In this document: positions 8,626-17,438 of the stretch, one piece after another
How the letters are laid out: each line of letters opens with the position of its first letter
Position numbering within the stretch: the stretch's first letter is position 1
Source of the DNA: Weeksellaceae bacterium
GTDB lineage: Bacteria; Bacteroidota; Bacteroidia; Flavobacteriales; Weeksellaceae
DNA length: 64,000 nt
Reading direction: 5' to 3'
Assembly: GCA_022013695.1 (NCBI GenBank)
Contig: JAKLPS010000033.1
Coordinates: 1-64,000, forward strand
The notes under the pieces: model-generated
Seen by the model: only the letters and a program-made list of their open reading frames with translations
Databases searched by the model: none
Told to the model about the DNA's origin: nothing
Made by a program: the position numbers and the translations under genes

Positions 8626-9420
8626 ATGTCTAAAACCATCATCATTACAGGAACCTCATCCGGAATCGGCTTTGCAATCGCAGAATATTTCGGGAAGAAA
8701 GGAAACAAGGTTTATGGATTGAGCAGAAAGTCTGTAAGTTCGGATTTTTTCGTCTCGATTCCAACAGACATTACCGAAAAAGACCAAATCGATAACGCTA
8801 TTTCTGAAATTCTGAAAACAGAGATCAAAATCGATGTTTTGATTAATAATGCCGGAATGGGAATGGTTGGAGCGGTTGAAGATTCTACTAAAGAAGATAT
8901 TACAAAATTGTTCAATCTCAATCTCATCGGCTCTGTGCAGATGATGACAGCGGTTTTACCGAAAATGCGTGAACAGAAATCTGGCAAAATCATTAATATT
9001 TCCAGCATCGGATCCGAAATGGGCTTGCCATTTCGTGGATTTTATTCCGCATCCAAATCTGCTTTGGACAAGGTGACGGAGGCTATGCGTTACGAAGTTT
9101 ATCCTTGGAATATCCAAGTTTGTTCGCTGCATTTAGGCGATATCAAAACCAATATTGCAGAAAACAGGGTCAAAAGCAAAGTTTCTGAAGCTTATCAAAA
9201 AGTCTTCGACAAAGTTTATGCTTTGATGAATTCCTACGTGGACAAAGGAACCGACGCACGGGAAGTTGCCGTTTATATTGATAAACTTTTGAGGAAATCC
9301 AATTGGAAAGCACATTACTATTTCGGCGAATTCGGGCAGAAAATCGGCGTTCCGCTCAAATGGATTCTGCCGCAGAACACCTATGAGAATCTGATGAAGA
9401 AGTATAATAAAATGGATTAA
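8626..9420 (+). CDS. SDR family oxidoreductase
   Basis: A 264-residue classical short-chain dehydrogenase/reductase. The cofactor motif TGTSSGIG lies at residues 8-15, NNAG at about 74-77, and the catalytic Ser with the YSASK motif at about 140-150. The substrate cannot be told; the family covers ketone, sugar and fatty-acid reductions with NAD(P)H. It follows aroA with a three-base gap, so the two are probably cotranscribed, but there is no known pathway link. A long hairpin follows the gene. Confidence 0.88.
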   Translation: MSKTIIITGTSSGIGFAIAEYFGKKGNKVYGLSRKSVSSDFFVSIPTDITEKDQIDNAISEILKTEIKIDVLINNAGMGMVGAVEDSTKEDITKLFNLNLIGSVQMMTAVLPKMREQKSGKIINISSIGSEMGLPFRGFYSASKSALDKVTEAMRYEVYPWNIQVCSLHLGDIKTNIAENRVKSKVSEAYQKVFDKVYALMNSYVDKGTDAREVAVYIDKLLRKSNWKAHYYFGEFGQKIGVPLKWILPQNTYENLMKKYNKMD

Positions 9421-9455
9421 CTTCGGTTTTAGTTATAACTAAGAACGAGTAAGGT

Positions 9456-9533
9456 CTTCGACTCCGCTCAGACTGACATCATCAACATTAAAAACATTCA
9501 GTATTAGAGATGTCACACTGAGCGGAGTCGAAG
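9456..9533. repeat. long palindromic repeat upstream of the GIY-YIG gene
   Basis: Two 25-base arms (9456-9480 and 9509-9533) are complementary at 23 of 25 positions around a 28-base loop. The arm core is CTTCGACTCCGCTCAG. It lies 13 bases before the GIY-YIG start codon. A partial copy of the arm is found at the 3' end of the same gene (9861-9884) and a 13-base scrap (GTCACACTGAGCG) near 47,124. The arrangement recalls REP-like elements moved by a linked nuclease. Confidence 0.8.
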
Positions 9534-9546
9534 TGCTTTCCACAAG

Positions 9547-9903
9547 ATGAATCAATACTATGTTTACATATTAAAATGTTGCGATAGCTCTTATTATACA
9601 GGAGTTACAAGCAACTTGGAATCTCGATTGATAAAACATCACTCAGGCCATTTTCCTAAAAGCTACACTCACAATAGAAGACCCGTTCGATTGGTTTTTT
9701 ACAATGAATTTAATGAAATAGAGCAAGCAATTTCTTTTGAAAAGCAAGTAAAAGGTTGGAGTAGAAAGAAAAAAGAGGCAATCATCAATGATAATTGGGA
9801 GAAACTAAAACAATTGTCTGTCTGTAAAAATAGCAGTCATTCCGATAATATCGACAAAGGCTACGACTCCGCTGAGCCTGACAACTCAAACAATTCACTC
9901 TGA
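9547..9903 (+). CDS. GIY-YIG nuclease family protein
   Basis: A 118-residue single-domain GIY-YIG protein of the YhbQ/UPF0213-like type. The variant motif YVYIL...YYTGVT opens the domain, RLIKHHSG follows, and the catalytic Glu is in SFEKQVKGWSRKKK near residue 78. The last 30 or so residues are Ser/Asp/Asn-rich and are encoded partly by a degenerate copy of the flanking palindrome. Small GIY-YIG proteins of this kind are frequent in flavobacteria and are often found beside such repeats (from memory). It may process or mobilise the repeats; that is inference. Confidence 0.9.
   Translation: MNQYYVYILKCCDSSYYTGVTSNLESRLIKHHSGHFPKSYTHNRRPVRLVFYNEFNEIEQAISFEKQVKGWSRKKKEAIINDNWEKLKQLSVCKNSSHSDNIDKGYDSAEPDNSNNSL
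9861..9884. repeat. partial copy of the GIY-YIG-associated palindrome arm
   Basis: CTACGACTCCGCTGAGCCTG and the following ACA match the left arm at 9456-9480 with a few differences. It lies inside the 3' end of the GIY-YIG coding sequence, so the gene is bracketed by repeat sequence on both sides. Confidence 0.65.
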
Positions 9904-9916
9904 AATTAAATTTAAA

Positions 9917-11530
9917 TTGAAATTGTACCGCTTTCTATTCATATTAGCTTTCTTAATTTCTTTTTTCTCCAGCGCACAGAAAAAAGAATATTGGCTGATC
10001 GACAAAGAAACGAATGCGAAAAAAATCGTCTCCGACTCCGCAAAAGCAGTCAAGTTTCTCGATTCTTTGACCGAAAATTCCTATTTTTTTACACAATTGA
10101 AAGAAGTCAAAAAAATAGAAAACCGCACCGAAATCTATTACGACAAAGGGCCGAATTTCAATAAAGCCAATGTTAAATTTTCGGACTCTTTGGTTTCTGA
10201 ATTGAAACTTCCAAAAAAAGAAATTTTCACGAAAAACCTCGATTCTCTTAGGAAAAATATCAATCAGAAATATCGGGACAAAGGTTTTGCCTTCAACCGC
10301 GTGAAAACCAAATTCGAAAAAATGGAAAATGGATTCCCGACGGTCAAAATCTCGGTGATTACTGCTTCCCAACGGAAAATAGACGCCATTGTTTACAAAG
10401 GTTACACGCGCTTGCCGAAACAATTCGTTAAAAATCTAAACAAAGAATATCTTCACAAAACTTATGACGACAAGAATCTGGTGTCTATGAATCAGGCTTT
10501 GCAAAATCACCAATTCATCACACTGGAAAAGCCACCACAAACTTTGTTCACCCGAGATTCGACTCAGGTTTTCCTCTTTATGCAAAAGAAAAAAACCAAC
10601 ACTTTTGACGGCATCATCGGCTTCGGAAACGACAAAACCGAAAAATTCACCGTCAACGGAACGCTGAATGTTCAGCTAAAAAATATGTTCAACGGCTTCG
10701 AAAGCATTGGCATATATTGGCAGAGAAATCCCGACAAAGGCCAAACCTTTGATCTTCAGACGGATATTCCCTACACATTTGGGAGCAATGTGGGTTTGAA
10801 TGTCAACGTCAATATTTTCCGCCAAGATTCTACATTCGCAAATGTCAAATTTCTGCCGGCCGTCTATTACCACCTTTCGCCGAAGCAAAAACTGGGTATC
10901 AAAGGCACTTTGGAGTCGTCTGCCATTTTGGATTCGCTGTACACCAGCGGGCGCGATTACAGCAAGAAAGGGATCGGGCTTTGGTATCAATTTCAGGAAG
11001 GCACCGACATTCCGCTGTTTATCAACAAAAGCAACATCCGCATCGAAGCCGATTTTCTGAAAACAACCTACGACGCAACGCAGGAAAAATTTGACCAAAT
11101 TCGCTATTTCCTTTTTGCAGAGCACAATTTCAACCTATCTGGCAATCACTTTCTCAACGTCAAAGCAGAGTCGGCATTGCTCAGTGCAAAGAATGAACTA
11201 TCAACAAACGAACTTTTTCGGTTTGGCGGCTGGAACTCGATGCGCGGGTTCAACGAGCAGAGTCTCATCAGCAATTTCTACGCTTTTGCCGGAGCAGAAT
11301 ATCGGTACTTGGTGAATGATCAAGCATTTTTCGACCTTTTTGCGCAATATGGTCAAATGTCCAACAAATCTCTGGGAATCTCGCCGAAACTCTACAGTTT
11401 GGGATTGGGTTTCAACTTTTTTCTGCCGATCGGTTTGATGAGTTTTCAGATTTCTAACGGAAATCAATTTGGTAACCCCTTCAAATTCAACGAAATAAAA
11501 ATCCATTGGGGAATTCTCAGTCGTTTCTGA
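9917..11530 (+). CDS. outer-membrane beta-barrel protein with POTRA-like region (Bam/Tam family-like)
   Basis: A 537-residue exported protein. The signal peptide is about residues 1-20 (ending SSAQK). Residues about 100-200 look like POTRA domains, and from about 230 amphipathic strands suggest a barrel, ending in Phe as outer-membrane proteins do. The WNSMRGFNEQSL segment near 435 matches the conserved RGF loop of BamA/TamA-type (D15) proteins. A role in inserting or exporting proteins at the outer membrane is plausible, but substrates are unknown. The start is TTG at 9917, which gives the signal peptide directly; no ATG fits better. Confidence 0.75.
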   Translation: MKLYRFLFILAFLISFFSSAQKKEYWLIDKETNAKKIVSDSAKAVKFLDSLTENSYFFTQLKEVKKIENRTEIYYDKGPNFNKANVKFSDSLVSELKLPKKEIFTKNLDSLRKNINQKYRDKGFAFNRVKTKFEKMENGFPTVKISVITASQRKIDAIVYKGYTRLPKQFVKNLNKEYLHKTYDDKNLVSMNQALQNHQFITLEKPPQTLFTRDSTQVFLFMQKKKTNTFDGIIGFGNDKTEKFTVNGTLNVQLKNMFNGFESIGIYWQRNPDKGQTFDLQTDIPYTFGSNVGLNVNVNIFRQDSTFANVKFLPAVYYHLSPKQKLGIKGTLESSAILDSLYTSGRDYSKKGIGLWYQFQEGTDIPLFINKSNIRIEADFLKTTYDATQEKFDQIRYFLFAEHNFNLSGNHFLNVKAESALLSAKNELSTNELFRFGGWNSMRGFNEQSLISNFYAFAGAEYRYLVNDQAFFDLFAQYGQMSNKSLGISPKLYSLGLGFNFFLPIGLMSFQISNGNQFGNPFKFNEIKIHWGILSRF

Positions 11531-11552
11531 TCAATGACAGCTTGTAGCGCAG

Positions 11553-11603
<51 letters not shown>

Positions 11604-11609
11604 GCAGAA

Positions 11610-11692
11610 GCCGGGAACCTGCTGTCCGCTGCAATCTTTTTTGTTCGTCATAGCCTCTCACAAAAAAGGATTTCCGCTGCCATCAGGGCTAT
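11610..11692 (-). repeat. dispersed ~80-base palindromic element, copy A
   Basis: Read on the minus strand it starts ATAGCCCTGAT, continues GGAAATCCTTTTTT, has a central loop, then AAAAAAGATTGCAGCGGA. A second copy is at 34,993-35,070. The T-run and A-run arms can pair. Read in the direction of the gene upstream of it, it sits shortly after the stop codon. Confidence 0.75.
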
Positions 11693-11779
11693 GGGTTTCT
11701 ACAACCGCTTTACATTTGCCCAAATATTAATTATTTATCAAATCAAAAACCAGCATTTTCGGATTTCATAAAAATAGCT

Positions 11780-11787
11780 TAATTTTG
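11780..11787 (+). promoter_or_regulatory. candidate -7 element of guaB
   Basis: TAATTTTG fits TAnnTTTG and lies 15 bases before the guaB start, so the leader would be very short. The -33 region has only TTTC. Confidence 0.5.
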
Positions 11788-11801
11788 CAAAGAAAGTAGA
11801 G

Positions 11802-13262
11802 ATGTCTATTCATAACAAAATTGTAGAGACAGCCATCACTTTCGATGATGTGCTTCTAATTCCTTCTTATTCAGAAGTTCTACCCAACCAAGTTTCCCTC
11901 AAATCCAGACTTACCGACAAGATTTCGCTCAACGTTCCCATAGTTTCCGCAGCGATGGACACCGTTACCGAAGCAGCATTGGCGATCGCCCTTGCCAGAG
12001 TTGGTGGTCTTGGATTCATTCATAAAAATATGTCCATTTCCGAGCAAGCCGCTCAGGTCAACACCGTGAAACGTTCCGAAAACGGAATGATCGCCGATCC
12101 CGTAACGCTTTCCAAAGACCACACCATCGCCGAGGCCAAAGCCTTGATGGCCGAATACAAGATCTCCGGCCTTCCTGTGGTGGATAAAAACAACTATCTC
12201 ATCGGAATCATTACCAACCGGGATGTGAAATACCAACAAGATCTGGAAGTGAAAGTAGAGGACATTATGACCAAAGAAAACCTCATCACGTCTGACAAAA
12301 CCACCAATCTGGAAACAGCCAAGGAAATTCTGCTTAAAAACAGAATCGAGAAACTCCCCATCGTCGATAATAAAAACAGATTAGTCGGACTGATTACGAT
12401 TAAAGACATCGATAATCAGCTGGAATATCCCAATGCCAACAAAGATAAAAACGGAAGACTGATCGTGGGTGCCGGCGTGGGCGTGGGCGAGGAAACGATG
12501 GAAAGAATCTCCGCTTTGGTGAAATCCGGCGTGGACATTGTCGCGATAGATTCGGCGCACGGCCATTCCAAGGGCGTGTTGGAAAAAATAGCCGAAATCC
12601 GAACAGCTTTTCCGGATCTGGACATCGTTGGCGGGAATATCGTAACCGCTGAAGCGGCAAGAGACCTCATCAAAGCCGGCGCCAATGTTTTGAAAGTGGG
12701 CGTTGGCCCAGGCTCCATCTGCACCACGAGAGTTGTCGCGGGCGTAGGCGTTCCGCAACTTTCGGCCATCTACAATGTTTATGAATTTGCAAAAAAGAAA
12801 AACGTTGCTGTGATTGCAGATGGCGGCATCAAACTTTCGGGTGATATTGTAAAAGCAATAGCGAGTGGTGCCGGAGCCGTGATGCTGGGGTCGCTTCTCG
12901 CAGGAACGGATGAAGCACCGGGAGAAGAGATTATCTTTCAAGGGAGAAAATTCAAATCGTATCAGGGAATGGGAAGCCTTTCTGCGATGAAACGTGGTGG
13001 CAAGGAACGATATTTCCAGAGCGAAGCAAAGAAATTTGTCCCGGAAGGCATCGAAGGCCGAGTGCCGCACAAAGGGAAACTGGAAGATGTGATTTTTCAA
13101 CTGACGGGCGGATTGCGAGCCGGGATGGGTTATTGCGGCGCAAAAGACATAGAAGCGTTGCAAAAGGAAACCAAAATGGTCATCATCACGGGAAATGGCT
13201 TGAAGGAATCTCATCCGCACGATGTCATCATCACGCAGGAAGCTCCGAATTATTCATTGTAA
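11802..13262 (+). CDS. guaB: inosine-5'-monophosphate dehydrogenase
   Basis: A 486-residue enzyme that oxidises IMP to XMP with NAD+, the committed step of GTP synthesis, in the cytoplasm. The catalytic loop [11 protein letters not shown] (active-site Cys near residue 305), the [11 protein letters not shown] and YFQ segments, the mobile flap region and [12 protein letters not shown] are present. Two CBS domains are inserted at about residues 95-215, the usual nucleotide-sensing regulatory pair. Length and domain order are typical. A convergent terminator follows the stop. Confidence 0.97.
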   Translation: MSIHNKIVETAITFDDVLLIPSYSEVLPNQVSLKSRLTDKISLNVPIVSAAMDTVTEAALAIALARVGGLGFIHKNMSISEQAAQVNTVKRSENGMIADPVTLSKDHTIAEAKALMAEYKISGLPVVDKNNYLIGIITNRDVKYQQDLEVKVEDIMTKENLITSDKTTNLETAKEILLKNRIEKLPIVDNKNRLVGLITIKDIDNQLEYPNANKDKNGRLIVGAGVGVGEETMERISALVKSGVDIVAIDSAHGHSKGVLEKIAEIRTAFPDLDIVGGNIVTAEAARDLIKAGANVLKVGVGPGSICTTRVVAGVGVPQLSAIYNVYEFAKKKNVAVIADGGIKLSGDIVKAIASGAGAVMLGSLLAGTDEAPGEEIIFQGRKFKSYQGMGSLSAMKRGGKERYFQSEAKKFVPEGIEGRVPHKGKLEDVIFQLTGGLRAGMGYCGAKDIEALQKETKMVIITGNGLKESHPHDVIITQEAPNYSL

Positions 13263-13275
13263 AATCAAATTAAAA

Positions 13276-13308
13276 AAGGCTACAAATTTTGCAGCCTTCT
13301 CTTTTTTT
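13276..13308. terminator. bidirectional terminator after guaB
   Basis: AAGGCTACAAA pairs with TTTTGCAGCCTT (one G-T pair) and is followed by a T-rich run on the plus strand and preceded by an A-run. It separates guaB from the convergent T9SS gene. Confidence 0.8.
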
Positions 13309-13319
13309 GGGATGATAAT

Positions 13320-14012
13320 TTACTTTTTGATGAATTTCAAATTGTATGTTTTTCCTTTTGAATCAAATATTTTCAAGAAATAAATTCCTTTTTGTAGTTG
13401 GGAAACGTTGAGTTGATTTTTAAAATCAGTTTTTAAAATTTGTTGTCCCACTGCATTGGTGATGACCACATTTTGGGCTTCCTCCACGCCCTGAATGGTG
13501 ATAAAATCTGCCACAGGATTCGGGAACAGCTGGATTTTGCCTGAGGACAAATCGTTTACCGCCAATGTAGAATTGTGAACGTCGCCGGTCATCGTGGAAT
13601 TGGATGGACTGAGATTACCACCACACGCATTTTCAGTCACAGCCGTATTCTCTACCCAAGTTCCTACAGAATTGCTCGGCGGATTGGTAGCAGCATTATT
13701 GCCGGTCGAGTTATAAAAAATCAGATAAGGATCTACAAAATCGCCATTGCCGGAATCGGCCAAGAACTCCCAGCGAGTAAGTGTATTATTCCACTGGATT
13801 TTGAATTCGCAAGTTCCCAGACCTCCGCAAACTTGGTTGCCATCTACCGGTGTTGTGATATAAATTTTTTTATTGGATGTGTCTGTGCCTGAATATATTA
13901 ACACATAATTTTGATCATCAAATAAATTATGGCATCCGTTGAAGGTGATATTCTGAGCAGAAGCTGCGTTGATTCCTAATCCGATCGTTAGAAGTAAGTA
14001 AAATGTTTTCAT
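13320..14012 (-). CDS. T9SS type A sorting domain protein
   Basis: A 230-residue exported protein. The signal peptide is about residues 1-19 (ending ASAQN). The last 75 residues form a type IX secretion C-terminal sorting domain: LFPNPVADFITI, then VVITNAVGQQIL, then LQKGIYFLKIF and a basic end. The middle (about 20-150) has several Cys pairs and I recognise no domain. It should be moved through the outer membrane by T9SS and released or anchored. It lies 10 bases after three tail-collar genes on the same strand, so it may be part of their unit. Confidence 0.88.
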   Translation of the reverse strand: MKTFYLLLTIGLGINAASAQNITFNGCHNLFDDQNYVLIYSGTDTSNKKIYITTPVDGNQVCGGLGTCEFKIQWNNTLTRWEFLADSGNGDFVDPYLIFYNSTGNNAATNPPSNSVGTWVENTAVTENACGGNLSPSNSTMTGDVHNSTLAVNDLSSGKIQLFPNPVADFITIQGVEEAQNVVITNAVGQQILKTDFKNQLNVSQLQKGIYFLKIFDSKGKTYNLKFIKK

Positions 14013-14022
14013 ATTAATCTAA

Positions 14023-14604
14023 TTAGTTTACTGATGGATATATTCCTTGAAGTGCAATGATGCATTTAAAAGTGATGTAAGGCTGCATATTGGGATGTGG
14101 CTGTGAGCCTCCGGCGTTACCCACTGTTTCTCCATTCATAGTGTTAAGATTTCCAATGGTTATATCTGCATATTCTTTGTCGAGCACCTTGGTGTCAGCA
14201 GGCAGTTGATTGGTGGGCGAGTTATTGTTGCCCGGAGTTGTTGTCGCATTTACGAAATGGGTATGCGCTGGCATCTCACTGATAGTCAACGTGTGAGCTT
14301 CTTCCCCGCCATATTGTCCGAGCGGATGGGTGGTATTATCACTGATGAGAACGCGGCTTTGAATCTTTGGCAACGCAAATGTGTTTATGCCATCGCCACC
14401 ATAGGTAGTTCCCAAGAGTGAAAATAAAGCAGGATTTTGGCTGATGTTCATCAGCTGTCCGTTGCACTCCGCCCAATTCTTTGGAGCGTAATTGAAAGAG
14501 ACATACAATATCTGACCAAGAAAAGCATCGCCAAAGGCTTGCGATTTTAGTTTATTGGGAATCATTCCTATGACGATAAACAGTAAAAGAGTATATTTTT
14601 TCAT
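14023..14604 (-). CDS. secreted tail-collar domain protein (third of three)
   Basis: A 193-residue protein with a signal peptide ending near KSQAF and the phage tail-collar domain: GQILYVSFNYAPKNWAECNG, then LFSLLGTTYGGDG and FALPKIQSRV. After that come a MPAHTH metal-like motif and the terminal PYITFKCIIALQGIYP. This is the microcystin-dependent protein (MdpB)-like group, found in many non-phage genomes and of uncertain function. The ATG at 14,604 is preferred to a TTG three codons upstream. It is the third of three tandem paralogues. Confidence 0.85.
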   Translation of the reverse strand: MKKYTLLLFIVIGMIPNKLKSQAFGDAFLGQILYVSFNYAPKNWAECNGQLMNISQNPALFSLLGTTYGGDGINTFALPKIQSRVLISDNTTHPLGQYGGEEAHTLTISEMPAHTHFVNATTTPGNNNSPTNQLPADTKVLDKEYADITIGNLNTMNGETVGNAGGSQPHPNMQPYITFKCIIALQGIYPSVN

Positions 14605-14633
14605 GAGGTTCAATTGCTAATTTATAGGTTATT

Positions 14634-15206
14634 TTATGGTCTTGGCGGATAGATCCCATACAAAGATATAATGCACTTCAAAGTTCCGTAAGGTTGCATA
14701 TTATTATGTGGCTCCCCGAATCCGACGGTAGTCAGCATAGTAGGGTTCATCGTTGTATTAGCAACAGCATCCGAATATTCGGGATCGCCTGCTTTCGTAT
14801 CTGCAAAGAAATTACCGCTTGGCACATTTTGATTGCCTTCAACTTTGATCGCGGTTACGGTGTGTGTATGAGCCGGCATCTCTGATATCAGTAGGGTGAC
14901 TGTTTCGCTGCCATTGAGGCTTCCCACAGGGTAATTTTCACTTTCGCCCATAATGGTTCTGCCGCGCATATCGGGCAATGCAAAATTAGTAGAACCATTG
15001 CCTCCAAACCATGTTCCTATTAGAGAAAACAGAGCGGGATTTTGTTGGATGGCCAGTAGTTGACCGTTGCAAGCGGCCCAATTTTTGGGAACAAAGTTAT
15101 AAGGCACCCACATAATTTGCCCAATATAAGGTTGCGATCCTTGTCCCGACAATTTTAGGGAAAGCAATAGCAAGCCAACTACTGCGTTTATTTTAAGTTT
15201 TTTCAT
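14634..15206 (-). CDS. secreted tail-collar domain protein (second of three)
   Basis: A 190-residue paralogue of its two neighbours. The signal peptide (about 1-21) is followed by GQIMWVPYNFVPKNWAACNG, LFSLIGTWFGGNG, FALPDMRGR, the MPAHTH motif and a GTLKCIISLYGIYPP end. I chose the ATG at 15,206, which gives a clean signal peptide; an upstream start at 15,260 adds 18 residues that overlap the preceding gene. No phage structural genes are nearby, so it is not a prophage remnant by context. Confidence 0.85.
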   Translation of the reverse strand: MKKLKINAVVGLLLLSLKLSGQGSQPYIGQIMWVPYNFVPKNWAACNGQLLAIQQNPALFSLIGTWFGGNGSTNFALPDMRGRTIMGESENYPVGSLNGSETVTLLISEMPAHTHTVTAIKVEGNQNVPSGNFFADTKAGDPEYSDAVANTTMNPTMLTTVGFGEPHNNMQPYGTLKCIISLYGIYPPRP

Positions 15207-15219
15207 ATTTAGATCGTTA

Positions 15220-15813
15220 TTAGTTAGGAGTTGGATATACGCCTTCGAGGGCAATGACACATTTCAGCGCCAAGGTTGGCATCATATTGTTATGCGCTTG
15301 GTTACCGCCTGACGAACTTAGCATTCCCGGCTTCATAGTCACCTTGTCCCCGGCAGAGACCAAATTGGAATATTCCTTGTCCAAAGTCTTGGTGTTTGCC
15401 GGCACACTGTTAGTAGGAATATTGCGATTTCCGTCATTATTGCTGCTCATCACCTGATGAGTATGGATCGGCAATTGATTCGTTGTGAGCGTAACACTTT
15501 CTACACCGCCCGACTGACCCAATGCATAGTTGTTTGATCCGGAACCCATCCCATCATCGATGATGACTCTTCCTTTGGCATTTGGGACCGCAAATGTCGT
15601 TTGTCCATCGCCTCCGTACGTGGTTCCAATTAAAGTAAACAATGTTTCGTATTCCGAAATCTGTAATAGGGCGCCATCACAGTCGTGCCAGCCCACAGGT
15701 GCGAAACTATAAGGAACAAACATAATCTGGCCCACAAATTGGGACTGTGCCTTCAGATTAGCAGCGGAAGAAAATCCTAAAATAGCGACTGCCATTAAGC
15801 TGAGTTTTTTCAT
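15220..15813 (-). CDS. secreted tail-collar domain protein (first of three)
   Basis: A 197-residue paralogue, first in the row. The signal peptide ends near NLKAQ. The collar domain has GQIMFVPYSFAPVGWHDCDG, LFTLIGTTYGGDG, FAVPNAKGRV, the LPIHTH motif and ALKCVIALEGVYP. Conserved Cys pairs and the (M/L)PxHTH motif are shared by all three copies. The gaps between the three genes are 13 and 29 bases, consistent with one operon that may include the T9SS gene. Confidence 0.85.
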   Translation of the reverse strand: MKKLSLMAVAILGFSSAANLKAQSQFVGQIMFVPYSFAPVGWHDCDGALLQISEYETLFTLIGTTYGGDGQTTFAVPNAKGRVIIDDGMGSGSNNYALGQSGGVESVTLTTNQLPIHTHQVMSSNNDGNRNIPTNSVPANTKTLDKEYSNLVSAGDKVTMKPGMLSSSGGNQAHNNMMPTLALKCVIALEGVYPTPN

Positions 15814-16001
15814 GATTTATTTTTTCCAAATGTAATAAAAAAACAATTCGGTACAACTTATTTTTTTGATTTTGAATAAATTACCCCAATATCAAACTCT
15901 TCGTTAAACAGTTTATACTTCTGTATTTTGGTCTGCAACCCGTATGCTTTTTGGCAAGAGATTCTATTAAAAAAATTATTTATAATCCGGTAAAGAATTC
16001 G

Positions 16002-16009
16002 TAAATTTG
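16002..16009 (+). promoter_or_regulatory. candidate -7 element
   Basis: TAAATTTG fits TAnnTTTG and lies 17 bases before the GTG start at 16,027; TTTA sits at the -33 distance. Confidence 0.45.
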
Positions 16010-16026
16010 GCACTCAGTTTTGCACA

Positions 16027-16374
16027 GTGAAAAAACACTCAATTTTATCCATCATATTCTTATCGTTGTTCTTTTTTGGGATGATGTCTTTTACAACCCA
16101 TAAGAAAGTCATAGCCGTGGTTTTCAATAAAGATATGACGAAAAAAGACCTCGTGAGTTTGCAGAAAAATCTCAAGGAAAAAAACATTATTTTGGTTTTC
16201 AATAAGATCAAATTTACCAAGAACCGACTGAGTTATATCGATTTCAGCATCGATTTTGGGGATGGATTTTCCGGTTCTTCGAAATCTGAGATTGGTCAAT
16301 CTAAAGAAATAGGATTTGTTCGGGATTATAGCGAGGATGCCGAGCAGCCCTTTGTGGTTGGTGATTTGAAATAA
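16027..16374 (+). CDS. small exported protein resembling the tail of M56-type peptidases
   Basis: A 115-residue protein with an N-terminal signal or membrane segment (residues 5-22). The part from FNKDMTKKDLVSLQKNL to RLSYIDFSIDFGDG resembles, from memory, a motif at the C-terminal end of many Bacteroidota BlaR1/M56-type metallopeptidases (usually INKDMTDxxLxxIKxxL...NKxxEIxxIxI). Here it stands alone without the peptidase. The start is GTG, placed just after a good -7 element. It is flanked by a perfect terminator. Function unknown. Confidence 0.6.
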   Translation: MKKHSILSIIFLSLFFFGMMSFTTHKKVIAVVFNKDMTKKDLVSLQKNLKEKNIILVFNKIKFTKNRLSYIDFSIDFGDGFSGSSKSEIGQSKEIGFVRDYSEDAEQPFVVGDLK

Positions 16375-16380
16375 AAACGA

Positions 16381-16404
16381 AACTTCCAAATTTGGAAGTT
16401 TTTT
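16381..16404. terminator. bidirectional terminator
   Basis: AACTTCCAAATTTGGAAGTT is a perfect 20-base palindrome followed by TTTT. It lies between the small exported protein gene and the convergent DUF4407 gene, and it almost touches the stop codon of the latter. Confidence 0.85.
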
Positions 16405-17438
16405 CATAAATCATTGTTGTGTTTCGTTTTTTGCTTGGTTTCCAAGTCGTCTTTAAAATCGCTAATCCGGTAATCGGTCTGGAGATTTCCTTTGCCGATT
16501 TTTTCTTTGGAATACAATCTGAAATCGTTCTCGGTTTTTTCCAAAAGATAATCGTAAGGACCCACGGCTGAGATTAGCTTGATCAAAACGGGCGAAATCT
16601 CCAGACAGATAAAAAGTCCCATTATGAAACTGGCGGCCAATGCGATGATGGCAGAATTATCTCCCAGCTCGTCCAAAGCTTGCAATCGGGCGGCAAAACC
16701 ATTGAATTTGTCCTCAAAAGTTTCGGTGGACTTCCGCTCGGTTTCCAGATTGGTGTAGACTTTTGAGATTTCGCGATCCAAATATTGTAATCTTGCTTGC
16801 TGTTGCTTCTGATAATTTTCCAGATCGAGGCGTTTCTGCTCCTTCAGTTCGGCTTTTCGCTTTGCATTGCTCCCAAAACCCACTTTCCCGCTCGTCAAGC
16901 CGGATTGCTTCCCAAGAATTTCTTTTTCTAATTCGACCGATGCCGAATCATAAGCCATCTGATAATTTTTGATTTGGTTTTGAATCTGCTTTTTTTCTTG
17001 GTCAAACGGACCAGCTTGTTGCAGAATTCGCCCGCTCATTTCTGTCTGCAGCTGTTTCTTGTTTCTCTGAATGATGGTATTCAGTTGTTTGTTGACTTCT
17101 TTTTCAAAAATTTTAAGCTCCAAGGGTTTGGAAATGATGATGCCCAGAAATGTCGCTAGAATTAGTCTTGGAATGGTCATCAAAATTTGATTCCACCAAG
17201 TTCCGGTTTTTTTGATGGATGAGACGATGTATCTATCCAAGTTGAAAATCATCAATCCCCAAAGAATCGCAAATCCGACAGCCGTCCACAGATTGTCAAA
17301 CACCGTGAACATCGCATATCCCGCAGAAAGTGTTGCGAAAACTGCGGTGAAAAGGACGATGCCGCCGATGCCCGCAAATTTGTTCCATTCGCTGGGTGAC
17401 CTTTTCAATAAATGAATATTTCCTCCGGAACAGAGCAT
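16404..17438 (-). CDS. DUF4407 family membrane protein
   Basis: A 344-residue membrane protein of the DUF4407 family. Hydrophobic segments lie at about residues 25-50, 53-75, 90-112 and 262-285. Residues about 125-255 form a long charged, Gln/Lys/Glu-rich coiled coil (for example EQKRLDLENYQKQQQARL). The layout of two or three helices, a long coiled coil and a last helix is usual for the family. Role unknown; an envelope scaffold is a guess. Confidence 0.82.
   Translation of the reverse strand: MLCSGGNIHLLKRSPSEWNKFAGIGGIVLFTAVFATLSAGYAMFTVFDNLWTAVGFAILWGLMIFNLDRYIVSSIKKTGTWWNQILMTIPRLILATFLGIIISKPLELKIFEKEVNKQLNTIIQRNKKQLQTEMSGRILQQAGPFDQEKKQIQNQIKNYQMAYDSASVELEKEILGKQSGLTSGKVGFGSNAKRKAELKEQKRLDLENYQKQQQARLQYLDREISKVYTNLETERKSTETFEDKFNGFAARLQALDELGDNSAIIALAASFIMGLFICLEISPVLIKLISAVGPYDYLLEKTENDFRLYSKEKIGKGNLQTDYRISDFKDDLETKQKTKHNNDL

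Noticed and set aside
12381-13220. 279-residue open frame antisense to guaB
   Set aside because: A shadow of the conserved guaB coding sequence; Arg/His/Phe-rich composition and no recognisable domain.
14023-15813. tail-collar genes as a prophage remnant
   Set aside because: All three have signal peptides and no other phage gene is near; a T9SS protein is next to them.
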